Positions 17,230 to 24,452 of a stretch of 44,004 nucleotides of DNA are shown in pieces. Numbering within the stretch: position 1 is the stretch's first letter; each line of letters opens with the position of its first letter. The notes beneath the pieces are model-generated. The model saw only the letters and a program-made list of their open reading frames with translations, had not been told where the DNA came from and ran no database searches. The stretch is from Streptomyces violascens. Lineage in GTDB: Bacteria; Actinomycetota; Actinomycetes; Streptomycetales; Streptomycetaceae. The stretch is taken from assembly GCF_014649955.1 (NCBI RefSeq), contig NZ_BMUA01000043.1:1-44004 (forward strand), written 5' to 3'. The translations under genes and the position numbers were made by a program.

Positions 17230-17732
17230 GCCCCGCACTCCCTGCTGTCAGCTGGAGCCCCAATCATGGACGGCAGCACGCCGCCGCACAGCAACATCCT
17301 TTCCCGGCGTTCGGGTGAAACGGGCCGATCCCTGCACAGCGAAAGTGGCGGGGTGACCGTCGCGAAGCGCACGAGTCACCGTTGTCCAGCCGCCAGGGTG
17401 GTCCGGGCTGTGCCAGTCCCGTTCGCAGGCGGCATCAACTGGCCTGACACATCCCTGTAGCTGCCGCCCGCAGGCGTGCCATCACACCCACCACAACCCG
17501 GGAGCAGTCCCACTCACCCTACGAAACCCCTTGGTGCTGCTCAGGTGTGAGGAAGTTGGCGCTTGGGCTGGAGGAGCCTTCTGCGGGCCGAGGTGGCGGC
17601 CGGTCGGGCCGTGAGCCGGACCCTCGGCAGCGGGCTCGGAGGGCGTACTGAGGGTGCACGGCGTACAGTCCGCTCCAGGTACGCCCAGCAGTCTGGTCGG
17701 AGAGAGCGTCCGCCTGTTCAGGAGCCTGCCCC
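17230..17732. other. Intergenic or decayed stretch before the STAS gene
   Basis: I see no recognisable protein in either strand here. Frames are short and lack motifs. It must contain the promoter of the secreted protein gene (minus) and that of the STAS gene (plus), but I find no TTGC/GCAA dyad. Confidence 0.4.
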
Positions 17733-18179
17733 ATGCCGCATCGTCCACCAGGGCACATCACGCAGAAGCGCCGCGTCAGCTCCCTGCTGCTTGGGTTCCG
17801 GCGCGGCGGCCCAGTGGCACATCTGACGATACGTCTGCACGGAGACATCGATGCTGTTAGGGCCTGTCCGATGGGTCCGGCTGGGTGTAAGAAGCCAGAC
17901 CCCGCGTGCCCCGGCAGGACCCATCGGTCAGGCCCTAGTGCCGAAGAGGTCAGCAGGCTGTTCGACGAAGCACTGAGGAGCGGGCCGGAAGCCCTCGACG
18001 TCGATCTGTCGGAGGTGGCACACATCAGCACCGACGGAGTTGTCCCGCTCTTCTCCGCGCTCAAGAAGGCACGTTTGAGTGGCACTTACATGGTGGTGGT
18101 CGGTGCTTCGCCCCATGTATGGGCGGCGCTGCACAGGGTTGGGTTCGACCGGGCCCTGAGGCTCCAGCAGGGTTCTTGA
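17733..18179 (+). CDS. STAS-domain protein interrupted in frame by a MITE
   Basis: This 148-residue frame codes for a STAS domain, the fold of anti-anti-sigma factors of the SpoIIAA/RsbV type. It shows LTIRLHGDIDAV, then VDLSEVAHISTDGVVPLFSAL, in which the usual D-S-S/T region reads HISTDGV, and MVVVGASPHVWAALHRVG. Between AspIleAspAlaVal and SerAlaGluGluVal lie 26 extra residues coded by an inserted 78 bases (see the mobile element at 17858). Removing them restores GDIDAVSAEEVSRLFDEAL, a normal STAS spacing. The insert keeps the frame open and adds a Cys/Pro/Gly-rich loop. Whether the protein still folds is unknown. ATG 17733 follows CAGGAG by about nine bases. No anti-sigma kinase gene is adjacent. 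Confidence 0.75.
   Translation: MPHRPPGHITQKRRVSSLLLGFRRGGPVAHLTIRLHGDIDAVRACPMGPAGCKKPDPACPGRTHRSGPSAEEVSRLFDEALRSGPEALDVDLSEVAHISTDGVVPLFSALKKARLSGTYMVVVGASPHVWAALHRVGFDRALRLQQGS
17858..17937. mobile_element. MITE of 76 bp with TA target duplication, inside the STAS gene
   Basis: TA-GGGCCTGTCCGATGGGTCC at 17858-17878 is repeated inverted, with one mismatch, at 17917-17937 (GGACCCATCGGTCAGGCCC-TA). The 76-bp element (17860-17935) has 19-bp terminal repeats and is bounded by TA on each side, the target duplication of IS630/Tc1-type transposons. It has no coding capacity of its own. Net gain is 78 bp, exactly 26 codons, so the host frame survives. IS630-family transposases flank the window, but I cannot show which element moved it. 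Confidence 0.85.
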
Positions 18180-18312
18180 ATCGGTAGTCGAAGGCGCCGA
18201 CACCGACCGCGCCTGCGGAGGTCGGCTACGTCTTCGCCGCGACCGCTGTGCTGCGGACTTGACGGTTACTCGCGCAGCCGGGCACCGGTGTGCAACCGGC
18301 TGGGCTGAGGGG

Positions 18313-18597
18313 TCAGTGCGTGCTATGGGAGCCTTCTGTGACGGGGCGGGCCGAGGAGGTATCCCCGGGGGCGGTCTGGATGGTGCGCGGCGCCTCGGGC
18401 GTGGCCGGGGCGGGCTCGGGGGATGCCGACGGTGGTGTGCCGCCTTCTTCCTTCATTGCCTTGGTCTCGCTCTTGAGGATGCGCATCGACTTGCCCAGCG
18501 CCCTGGCGGCGTCGGGCAGCTTCTTGGAGCCGAACAGCAGGACGATCACGGTCACCAGGATCAGCAGATGCCACGGTTCCAGCGCGTTGCGGAACAT
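18313..18597 (-). CDS. tatA: TatA-family protein, intact copy 2
   Basis: This 94-residue protein has the TatA layout. A short N-terminal part (MFRNALEPW) leads to one membrane helix (about residues 8-24, HLLILVTVIVLLFG) and the FGSKKLPDAARALGKS hinge and amphipathic helix. A charged, then Pro/Ala-rich tail follows. TatA forms the protein-conducting part of the twin-arginine pathway, which exports folded proteins. Here it is probably a specialised paralogue, since Streptomyces has a housekeeping tatAC elsewhere and no tatC is in this window. It diverges from the remains of an LCP gene with dyad site c midway. Copy 1 (10219) has a nonsense codon and copy 3 (31267) is a scrap, so this is the only intact TatA of the three. 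Confidence 0.9.
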   Translation of the reverse strand: MFRNALEPWHLLILVTVIVLLFGSKKLPDAARALGKSMRILKSETKAMKEEGGTPPSASPEPAPATPEAPRTIQTAPGDTSSARPVTEGSHSTH

Positions 18598-18657
18598 TGC
18601 GTCGCCTTCCTCTTGCAGGGCCGGACGGGGGAGGCAGGAGCGTACCCGCCGGATAGA

Positions 18658-18681
18658 TTGCTACATTGCGCAACTGTACAA
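18658..18681. promoter_or_regulatory. Dyad operator site c (near-perfect)
   Basis: TTGC-TACA-TTGC-GCAA-CTGT-ACAA. It lies 61 bases from the tatA start on one side and 64 bases from the old LCP start on the other, the same symmetry as site b. Confidence 0.8.
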
Positions 18682-18744
18682 CTATGGGGTGGGGCAAGGC
18701 GTCCCTGTTCGCCTGTATAGACCGCACGGACAAGGGGCGCGCAC

Positions 18745-19243
18745 ATGGCAGGCAGCCATCAGGTGTCGGGTCGGCGTCAAGCCGGTGGCCGGGCCGTGGC
18801 GGCGGTGCGGCAGCAAGACGAAGTTCGGGATCGCGGTAGCTGTGTCCGCGCTTGTGCTGCTGACGGCTGGGGCGTGTTGGATCTACATCCAGCTCGACGG
18901 CAACATCGAGGCCGTCACCCGCCTGGCCTCTCGGACCGCGGACGCGCTCAAGCGGCACGGCTTCACGGTCACCGGTATCGCGGCGGCCCGCAGCCAGGAC
19001 CGCCAGGTGACGGTCATCGCCTACGGCTCCGGCAGCAAGGTCCAGGCCGAGGCCCTCGCGCGCCGCTCTCTTGGCGCGGAACTCCAGCAGTCCACCGTCT
19101 CCGGCGTCAGCATGATCCTCGGCACGGCGTATGCCGCCACCCCGGCCGCCACCGCATCGGCCGCGCCGACCTCGGTTCCCGCCACCGCCGCCCGAGGCGC
19201 CCCCTCCGCCGGTGATGACCCCTGCTCCAAACTCTCCTTCGGC
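18745..19243 (+). pseudogene. LCP gene copy 2, catalytic domain deleted and frameshifted
   Basis: The start matches the LCP gene at 10513 (MAGS, then the CAAGGGGCGCGC leader). A frameshift near 18800 moves the continuation (CGSKTKFGIAVAVSALVLL, QLDGNIE) into another frame. Directly after GNIE the sequence jumps to TRLASRTADALKRHGFTVTG, equal to residue about 395 of the intact protein. About 335 codons, the whole LCP catalytic domain, are thus gone. The LytR_C domain follows (MILGTAYAATP, DDPCSKLSFG), but the stop is changed to TCA. What remains would be a membrane anchor plus LytR_C, if translated at all. It lies upstream of the TPM-like gene, which may depend on this promoter. Confidence 0.85.
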
Positions 19244-19307
19244 TCACCGCCGCAGGAGAGCGAACTCATGGCATCCAGCCACCGCTCACACCCCAGGAGA
19301 ATCTCCC

Positions 19308-20672
19308 ATGCGCGCCTACCCCCGGTCCGCACGACCGAGCTGGGCCACGGCCCTGGCCGGGCTGCTGCTCGCCCTGGCCGCCGCCCTCACCCCCGTACCG
19401 GCTCATGCCGCGAGCGGCACGGCAACAGTGGCCGACGCACTCAAGAAGAGCCCCGTGTACGTCGACCCGCGAGCCGAGAGCCAGCTGTCGAAGCCGGACG
19501 CCGAGGCGCTCGCGAAGAAGATCAAGGACGCGGGCAAGCCGGTCTTCATCGCGGTCCTGCCGCAGAGCGCCGAATTCCCGCCGGCCACCGTGCTGAAGGA
19601 CGTGCGCTCACTCACTGGCGTCACCGGTCTGTACGCGATTCGCCTCGGCGACGGCTTCAACGCCGGGGCCGACCGTCAGGTGATGGCCAAGAATGCCGTC
19701 GGCAACCTCGTGGGCGCCGTCAAGAGGTCCTCGCCCCGGGACGCGAAGACGGAGCTGAACAGCTTCGTCGACGAGGCCCTCCGCCAGGCCAGGGGCAAGG
19801 CGCCCGGCTCCTGGTCGGGCGGGGGCGACGGCGGCTCGGCCACCGCCGCGTGGCTGGCCGTGGGCGGAGTGCTCGTGGTGGGCGGCGGCGCCGGATACGC
19901 CGTGCTGAGGCGGTCGCGGAAGAAGCGCGAGGAGCGCGAGCGCGCGGAACTGGAGGCCCTGCGGACCGTGGTGGACGAGGACATCACCGCTTACGCCGAG
20001 GAACTCGACCGCCTCGCCTTCACGCCCTCCGAGCCCGGTGTCACGGACGAGATGCGCAAGGACTACGAACACGCCCTCGACACCTACGACAAGGCCAAGG
20101 AACAACTGGCGGCGGCCCGTGAGCCGCAGGACGTGCAGCCGGTGACCGAGACGCTGGCCGACGGCCGCTTCGCGCTGGCCACCCTCGCGGCCCGGCGAAA
20201 GGGTGCTCCGCTGCCCGAGAGGCGGGTGCCGTGTTTCTTCGACCCGCGCCACGGACCGTCGGTCGCTGATGTCGAATGGGCCCCGGCCGACGGCGCGCCG
20301 CGTCCCGTTCCCGCCTGTGCCGCCGATGTGGCGCGCATCAACGCCGGTCAGGATCCCGAGGCCCGGATGGTCCCCACCGACCAGGGTCCGCAGCCGTACT
20401 GGAACGCAGGGCCCGCCTACGCCCCCTGGGCGGGCGGCTACTTCGGCGGCGCCGGCGGCGTCCTGGGCGGTCTGCTCGTGGGCACCATGCTCGGCTCCCT
20501 GATCAGCGCGCCGAGCGCCGTTGCCGAGCCGGGCTTCGCCGGACCCGAAAGCCTGCCCGGCGGGGGTGAGTCCAGCGGCTCCGACTTCAACCCGTCCGAC
20601 TTCTCCGGAAGTTTCGGTGGCGGCGGGTTCGGCGGTGACTCGGGAGGCGACTTCGGCGGAGGAGATTGGTAG
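19308..20672 (+). CDS. TPM-domain-like secreted and membrane-anchored protein
   Basis: ATG 19308 follows AGGAGA by seven bases; the frame is open further upstream but that part belongs to the broken LCP gene. The 454-residue product has a signal peptide (cleavage after AHA, about residue 35). An extracellular domain follows (about 36-160, with VADALKKSPVYVDP and IRLGDGFNAGADRQVMAKN) of the kind seen before a membrane helix in actinobacterial TPM-like proteins. One helix lies at about 178-200, then a charged helical region. A conserved C-terminal segment (RRVPCFFDPRHGPSVADVEW, VRINAG-like, AGGYFGGAGGVLGGLLVG) and a Gly/Ser-rich tail ending GGDFGGGDW complete it. Role unknown; envelope assembly is plausible. 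It follows LCP copy 2, so dyad site c probably controls it too. A hairpin ends the unit. Confidence 0.8.
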   Translation: MRAYPRSARPSWATALAGLLLALAAALTPVPAHAASGTATVADALKKSPVYVDPRAESQLSKPDAEALAKKIKDAGKPVFIAVLPQSAEFPPATVLKDVRSLTGVTGLYAIRLGDGFNAGADRQVMAKNAVGNLVGAVKRSSPRDAKTELNSFVDEALRQARGKAPGSWSGGGDGGSATAAWLAVGGVLVVGGGAGYAVLRRSRKKREERERAELEALRTVVDEDITAYAEELDRLAFTPSEPGVTDEMRKDYEHALDTYDKAKEQLAAAREPQDVQPVTETLADGRFALATLAARRKGAPLPERRVPCFFDPRHGPSVADVEWAPADGAPRPVPACAADVARINAGQDPEARMVPTDQGPQPYWNAGPAYAPWAGGYFGGAGGVLGGLLVGTMLGSLISAPSAVAEPGFAGPESLPGGGESSGSDFNPSDFSGSFGGGGFGGDSGGDFGGGDW

Positions 20673-20693
20673 CGCCCGACGGGCCCGCCATAT

Positions 20694-20717
20694 GGCCCCG
20701 GTGCCACTACCGGGGCC
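20694..20717 (+). terminator. Hairpin terminator after the TPM-like gene
   Basis: GGCCCCGGT (20694-20702) and ACCGGGGCC (20709-20717) form a perfect 9-bp stem with a 6-base loop, 22 bases after the stop codon. Confidence 0.75.
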
Positions 20718-20800
20718 AGCTCCGTCCCTGCACGCAGCCGTCGGCCAGTTCGCCGGCGGGCGCCCATGCACTGGCGGCGCAGCGCGAACCGCTTCGGGCC

Positions 20801-21157
20801 TCAGGTGCCCACGGAAAGCAGGAGACGTTCGGGGGATTGATCGACTGTCCGCCGGAGTTGACACAGCATCAACTGCACGACGGCGACGATGTCCTGGTCG
20901 TCGACGTAGTAGATCTGGCGGCGCCCCTCGCGGCGCGCGGCCACAAGGCCAGCGAGCTTCAGCTTGGCCAAGTGCTGGCTCGTCGCAGGGAGCGCGCCGC
21001 CCACCCGCTGCGCGAGCCCCGACACATCGCTTTCTCCCTGTGCCAGCGCCCACACAATGTGCAGGCGGGCGGGAGAGGCCAGCAGACCGAACGCCGTGGC
21101 GGCGTCCGCGAGGACCTCCGCGGTCGGGTCCGTGGGCTCGCCGCTGCCCGCTGTCAT
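20801..21157 (-). CDS. ArsR/SmtB-family transcriptional regulator
   Basis: This 118-residue winged-helix protein has the ArsR layout. FGLLASPARLHIVWALAQGE is the first helix pair, SDVSGLAQRVGGALPATSQHLAKLKLAGLV is the helix-turn-helix, REGRRQIYYVDDQDIVAVV is the wing, and a last dimer helix carries a single Cys (LMLCQL). The usual metal ligands (CxC in helix 3, DxH...HxxH/E in helix 5) are absent, so it may not sense metal; a redox or other ligand is possible. It binds DNA as a dimer at palindromic sites, normally repressing. A degenerate TTGC/GCAA dyad (site e) lies 105 bases upstream, consistent with autoregulation, and it is the only one-component DNA-binding regulator gene in the window that looks intact. 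I therefore propose it as the regulon's repressor, by inference only. Confidence 0.9.
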   Translation of the reverse strand: MTAGSGEPTDPTAEVLADAATAFGLLASPARLHIVWALAQGESDVSGLAQRVGGALPATSQHLAKLKLAGLVAARREGRRQIYYVDDQDIVAVVQLMLCQLRRTVDQSPERLLLSVGT

Positions 21158-21261
21158 GCAGATCGCCCTCCCGTCGCGTCCCGGTCACCTCCCGTGTCCA
21201 GGCGCAGCCCCAGTGTAGGCGCCGGCCCGCGCCGCCCACCGGCAGACGCCCTGCATACCCC

Positions 21262-21285
21262 TCATATAGTTACGCAACTGTGCAG
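21262..21285. promoter_or_regulatory. Dyad operator site e (degenerate), upstream of the ArsR-family gene
   Basis: TCAT-ATAG-TTAC-GCAA-CTGT-GCAG. The right half matches site c well (CGCAACTGT...CA); the left outer arm is lost. It lies 105 bases upstream of the ArsR-family start. Confidence 0.5.
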
Positions 21286-21373
21286 CAGATCGTTGCCCGT
21301 CAATCTCCCGGTCGGCCGCGGCTGTGCATGAAGCATGAACGGGAGCCCGCCGCCGGCGGCGGGCCCCAAGCGT

Positions 21374-21598
21374 TCATTCGGCTACGCGGACACGTTCTGC
21401 TACGTGGACGTGTTCTGCGTGGAGTTCGCCGGAGCCGTTCACGGCGACGTAGGTGACCCGCAATCCTTCGGTGAGGAAGGTTGCGCCCTCGATGGCTTCG
21501 CGACGGACCAGGACCTCACGCCCGTCATCCCCGTCGATGTATCCGTATCCCTTGGCCTGGTTGAACCAGCGGACCACTCCGCTGACCCTGTCGTTCAC
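21374..21598 (-). CDS. Cold-shock-domain protein with atypical RNA-binding motifs
   Basis: GTG 21598 has GGGAGG seven bases upstream and gives a 74-residue single cold-shock domain. It reads VNDRVSGVVRWFNQAKGYGY, then IDGDDGREVLVRREAIEG and RVTYVAVNGSGELHAEHV. The first RNA-binding motif is KGYGYI (normally KGFGFI). The second is EVLVRRE, where VFVH(F/Y) is usual, so one or two aromatic contacts and the His are lost. Typical Csp proteins bind single-stranded RNA and DNA as chaperones; binding here may be weaker or different. It lies between the ArsR-family gene and an LCP gene, all on the minus strand, with 90 bases to the LCP stop. Confidence 0.85.
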   Translation of the reverse strand: MNDRVSGVVRWFNQAKGYGYIDGDDGREVLVRREAIEGATFLTEGLRVTYVAVNGSGELHAEHVHVAERVRVAE

Positions 21599-21688
21599 TC
21601 CTGCGCCTCCCGGCTGTGTACTGACTTTCCTGTCTCTCTGCTGCTTGTGATGCCCTTCGTTGGGGCGGCGCACGCCGGCTGCCCCAGG

Positions 21689-23263
21689 TCAGTTGACGCA
21701 GGGCACGCCGCCGGCCTTGACCGCCGGCCCGCTGTCCTCGCTGTCCGCTGCTGAGGCGGAGTTGCTGGGAGCGGGCGAGGGGACCTTGTTGTCCGGGGGC
21801 GTGTAGTCGCGGCCCAGGGTGACGCGGACGTGTCCGGCCGGGATCGCGGAGCCGGCGGTGGCCGTACCCGACTTGAGGCGGGACGCGATCTGCTGTGCGG
21901 CCTGCTGGGCGCCTGCCCCATAAGCCACGGTGGTGTGGGCTTGGCCGGGTGCGTTGCCGGTCTGACCCGCGGTGTAGCCGAGTGCGGCCAGGGCTTTGAG
22001 CACGGTGTCGGCGAGACCGCCGGTTCCGTTGCCGTTGCGGACGTCCACGGTGGCCGGTGCCGCCTTCGCGCCGGCCTTGGAGTCACCGTCGCCGTCTCCG
22101 GGTGTGGCGGACGCGGTAGGGCTGGGGCCGAAGGTCTGTTGGACGATCGTTTTGATCTTCTCGGCGTTGACGAGGTTGACCGACTCGCCCTTGCGTGTGG
22201 CGAATCCGGTGATGGGCAGGGTGTGGAACTCGACGTTCCCGCCGGTGAGGTTGGGTGCTTGCTGGGCGAAGTCCAGTACGTGCCAGGTGCTGTCGAGGAC
22301 CAGGTCCTTCTTCACGACGCTGAACAGCCCCTGCAGCTTTCCGAGGTCGCCGAAGAGACCCTCGTCCTTGAGCTGGTGGGTGATGCTGGAGATGAACGCC
22401 TGCTGGCGGCGGGTGCGGTCCAGGTCGCCGTTGTCCAGGCCGTGGCGCTGGCGGACGAAGGCGAGGGCCTGCTTTGCGTCGACCTTCTGCACGCCGGCTG
22501 GGAAGTCTGCGCCGGAATAGCGGTCCTTGACCGGGTGCTTGAGACAGACGGTGATGGGCTGAAGGACTTTGGCGATGTCGTAGAAGCCGAGCAGGTTGAC
22601 CTCGGCGAAGTGGTCGATCGGCACGCCGGTGAACTGCTGCACGGTGGCGAGCGTCGCTTCGCGCCCGGCCTCGCGGCTCTTGCCTTCGAGGTCCGGGCCT
22701 TTGATGCCCTGCTTGGACAGGCGTTCGCTGGCGCCGGTGTAGGCGTTGGCGTACGCCTCTTTTATCTTGTGCTCGCCCTGGGAGGTGCCGTCGCCGTTGA
22801 GGGTCTCCACATAGTCGTCCCGGGGAATGGAGAAGGCGCTGACCTTGCCGCCGTCTGCGGGGATGTGCATGAGGATCAGCGTGTTGGTGTTGTAGTAGCC
22901 GATCTCGCTGGACCCGGCGTGCAACTGGTCCTGGACGAACTCCTTCGGCAGGTCGTTGCCGTCCATGTCCTTGCGCGAATCGAGGCCGATCAGCAACAGG
23001 TTCACCGAACTGTCCAGGTGCTTGGGTGCGTTCTTCTTGACGGCGTCCAAGGCGTCCGAGGTGGTGAGGCCGTTCGTCAGTGACCGGTACGCGAACCAGG
23101 TCACGCCACACCCGATGAGCACGACGGCCGAGGTCACCCACACCATGGTGCGCAGCGCAAGAACCCACCCTGGTCGGCGTGTGCGGCCCTCGCTCGGGGA
23201 CCCGGGGGATGCGTCGCGTCGAGTGCGCGGCCTCTGCGGGCGGGAGTTCGGGTTGTCAGGCAT
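21689..23263 (-). CDS. LytR-CpsA-Psr (LCP) family cell-wall ligase, second intact gene
   Basis: This 524-residue protein has a basic cytoplasmic part, one membrane helix (about 36-60), an LCP domain (about 85-320) and a C-terminal LytR_C domain (about 400-480, VDVRNGNGTGGLADTVLKAL). A Ser/Pro-rich tail ends in a single Cys. Catalytic and pyrophosphate contacts are present: NLLLIGLDSRKD, NTNTLILMHIPADG, SAFSIPRDDYV, and AFVRQRHG...DLDRTRRQQAF. It probably attaches a glycopolymer to peptidoglycan outside the membrane. It is clearly different from the LCP gene at 10513. ATG 23263 overlaps the end of the upstream DUF6542-like gene (stop at 23256), so the two are translationally coupled. Dyad site f lies upstream of the pair. 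Confidence 0.93.
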   Translation of the reverse strand: MPDNPNSRPQRPRTRRDASPGSPSEGRTRRPGWVLALRTMVWVTSAVVLIGCGVTWFAYRSLTNGLTTSDALDAVKKNAPKHLDSSVNLLLIGLDSRKDMDGNDLPKEFVQDQLHAGSSEIGYYNTNTLILMHIPADGGKVSAFSIPRDDYVETLNGDGTSQGEHKIKEAYANAYTGASERLSKQGIKGPDLEGKSREAGREATLATVQQFTGVPIDHFAEVNLLGFYDIAKVLQPITVCLKHPVKDRYSGADFPAGVQKVDAKQALAFVRQRHGLDNGDLDRTRRQQAFISSITHQLKDEGLFGDLGKLQGLFSVVKKDLVLDSTWHVLDFAQQAPNLTGGNVEFHTLPITGFATRKGESVNLVNAEKIKTIVQQTFGPSPTASATPGDGDGDSKAGAKAAPATVDVRNGNGTGGLADTVLKALAALGYTAGQTGNAPGQAHTTVAYGAGAQQAAQQIASRLKSGTATAGSAIPAGHVRVTLGRDYTPPDNKVPSPAPSNSASAADSEDSGPAVKAGGVPCVN

Positions 23264-23792
23264 GGTTGCGCCTCCGGCTACGCAGGGACTGGAGACCGCG
23301 TACCGCCAGCACGATGAGCACCGTGCACTCGGCGGCGGCCATGGAGGGGAAGGCGGCGACCGCCCACCGGATCAGGTCGGTGGACGTCGACTTGCCGCCG
23401 GAGCTGGAAGGCCCGGTCAACAGTGCACGACCGCGGCCAGCGCGGCGACCACCAGGGCGGGCAGAGGCGCCACCCATGACAGATCATTTCGCCTGGCCCC
23501 CAGCACGGCCGATGCGGCCGCACCCACCACACCGCCCACCAGCAGCCCCCACCCCGAACCGGAACCAAGGACGGTATCGACACAGGCACCTGCCAGCGGC
23601 GGGACCACCAGGGCTAGCGCCACGGCAGGGCGCGTCGGCCCGCGGCCGCGGGCCGACCGGGACCGGCGCCCGGCCACCCCTTCCGGCAACGGAGAGGCGG
23701 ACGCCGACCGCTCCCCGTGCATCGGCGTGGCACCGCTGGCCCCTCGCTGAGGCGGATTGCCGCCCCGCACGGCCGGATTTTGCTGCTGCATG
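23256..23792 (-). pseudogene. DUF6542-like membrane protein gene with one frameshift
   Basis: From ATG 23792 (GAGG seven bases upstream; MQQQNPAVRGGNPPQ) the frame codes for a basic proline-rich start, then membrane helices: VALALVVPPLAGACVDTVLG, WGLLVGGVVGAAASAVL, and LSWVAPLPALVVAALAAVV. It runs into a TGA at 23417. Shifting by one base near 23420 restores LLTGPSSSGGKSTSTDLIRWAV and AAAECTVLIVLAVRGLQSL to a stop at 23256, overlapping the LCP start. This is the usual order in the actinobacterial DUF6542 family. Either one base is truly missing, or the read has an error. If real, the last helix is lost and coupling to the LCP gene is weakened. Confidence 0.7.
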
Positions 23793-23894
23793 CACCCGTC
23801 CTCATCAGTCCGTCCGAGAGGCTCCCCTCCCACGACCCCAAAACGGCCCCTCGTTCCGCTCTCGCACGGGGAGACGTATCACCCACCTCATTAG

Positions 23895-23918
23895 TTGCAG
23901 ACTCGCGCAACTCTGCAA
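23895..23918. promoter_or_regulatory. Dyad operator site f
   Basis: TTGC-AGAC-TCGC-GCAA-CTCT-GCAA: five exact quarter-sites plus TCGC. It lies 103 bases upstream of the DUF6542-like/LCP operon on the minus strand. Confidence 0.75.
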
Positions 23919-24032
23919 GCATTTGCGTTGCGACGAGAGTCACTGGCCAGGGGGCTGGCCAGGCGTGCCGCTTGTGCCCCTCGGGCCGATCCATGCTGGA
24001 CGGTCCAGCCGCCGCGGCGGTTCGGCGTGAGC

Positions 24033-24164
24033 TCATTTACTCCGGCCCGGCGGCGGCTCCGTTCCACCCCCGCAGTCGCGTTCCAGCTCACGGGCCTGGC
24101 TGGCGTACACGCGATGGAGTAAGCGGTCCGTCTCGTGGGCCAGTTGCAACCGCTCCTCCTCCAT
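24033..24164 (-). CDS. Small protein of 43 residues, charged helix
   Basis: ATG 24164 has AGGAG seven bases upstream. The product (MEEERLQLAHETDRLLHRVY, then ASQARELERDCGGGTEPP) looks like a charged amphipathic helix with a Gly/Pro end. It overlaps the tail of another short frame (24088-24279) in a different register on the same strand. The two could be a frameshifted single gene (upstream start, downstream frame) or an overlapping pair. I recognise no family. Confidence 0.4.
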   Translation of the reverse strand: MEEERLQLAHETDRLLHRVYASQARELERDCGGGTEPPPGRSK

Positions 24165-24279
24165 GCGGGGGCTCCTGCGGTTCGCGCGCAATACCCGTCA
24201 TCGGCTCGACAGGCGCCGCTCCCGCCCCGCCCTCCGGGTCGCCCGCCTGCAAGGCGGGCGCGTTGGACTCTGTGCTCAT
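24088..24279 (-). CDS. Small ORF of 63 residues, possibly the upstream part of 24033-24164
   Basis: ATG 24279 has GGAGGG seven bases upstream, which is a good start. The product begins MSTESNAPALQAGDPEGGAG and becomes Pro/Gly-rich after residue 35, where the frame change to the 24033-24164 reading would occur. Dyad site g lies about 85 bases upstream and could serve this gene as well as tatB on the other side. A stem (GCCCGCC/GGCGGGC at 24241-24259) lies within the coding part. Confidence 0.35.
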   Translation of the reverse strand: MSTESNAPALQAGDPEGGAGAAPVEPMTGIAREPQEPPHGGGAVATGPRDGPLTPSRVRQPGP

Positions 24280-24363
24280 CCCGGTACCCTCCGGACTTCG
24301 CCGGGCCGAACGAGCAGTGGTTTCGTGACTACGGCTGGCAGGGCGAGCTACGGCATCCGATAG

Positions 24364-24387
24364 TTCCCCACTTGCGCAAGCCTTAAA
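24364..24387. promoter_or_regulatory. Dyad operator site g (TTGC/GCAA core)
   Basis: The central TTGCGCAA (24372-24379) is intact; the outer arms are TTCC and TAAA. It continues TAAAGTGTTA as site a does. It lies 66 bases upstream of the intact tatB-like gene. Confidence 0.6.
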
Positions 24388-24452
24388 GTGTTACGGGTGC
24401 GACTCATCGTCTCCGTGAAATGGGGGCGCTTTGCCGATCAAGGAGCGAGCAG

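Noticed and set aside
24240..24260. A CRISPR-like or terminator hairpin (GCCCGCC/GGCGGGC)
   Set aside because: It lies within a possible coding frame and is single; there is no repeat array anywhere in the window.
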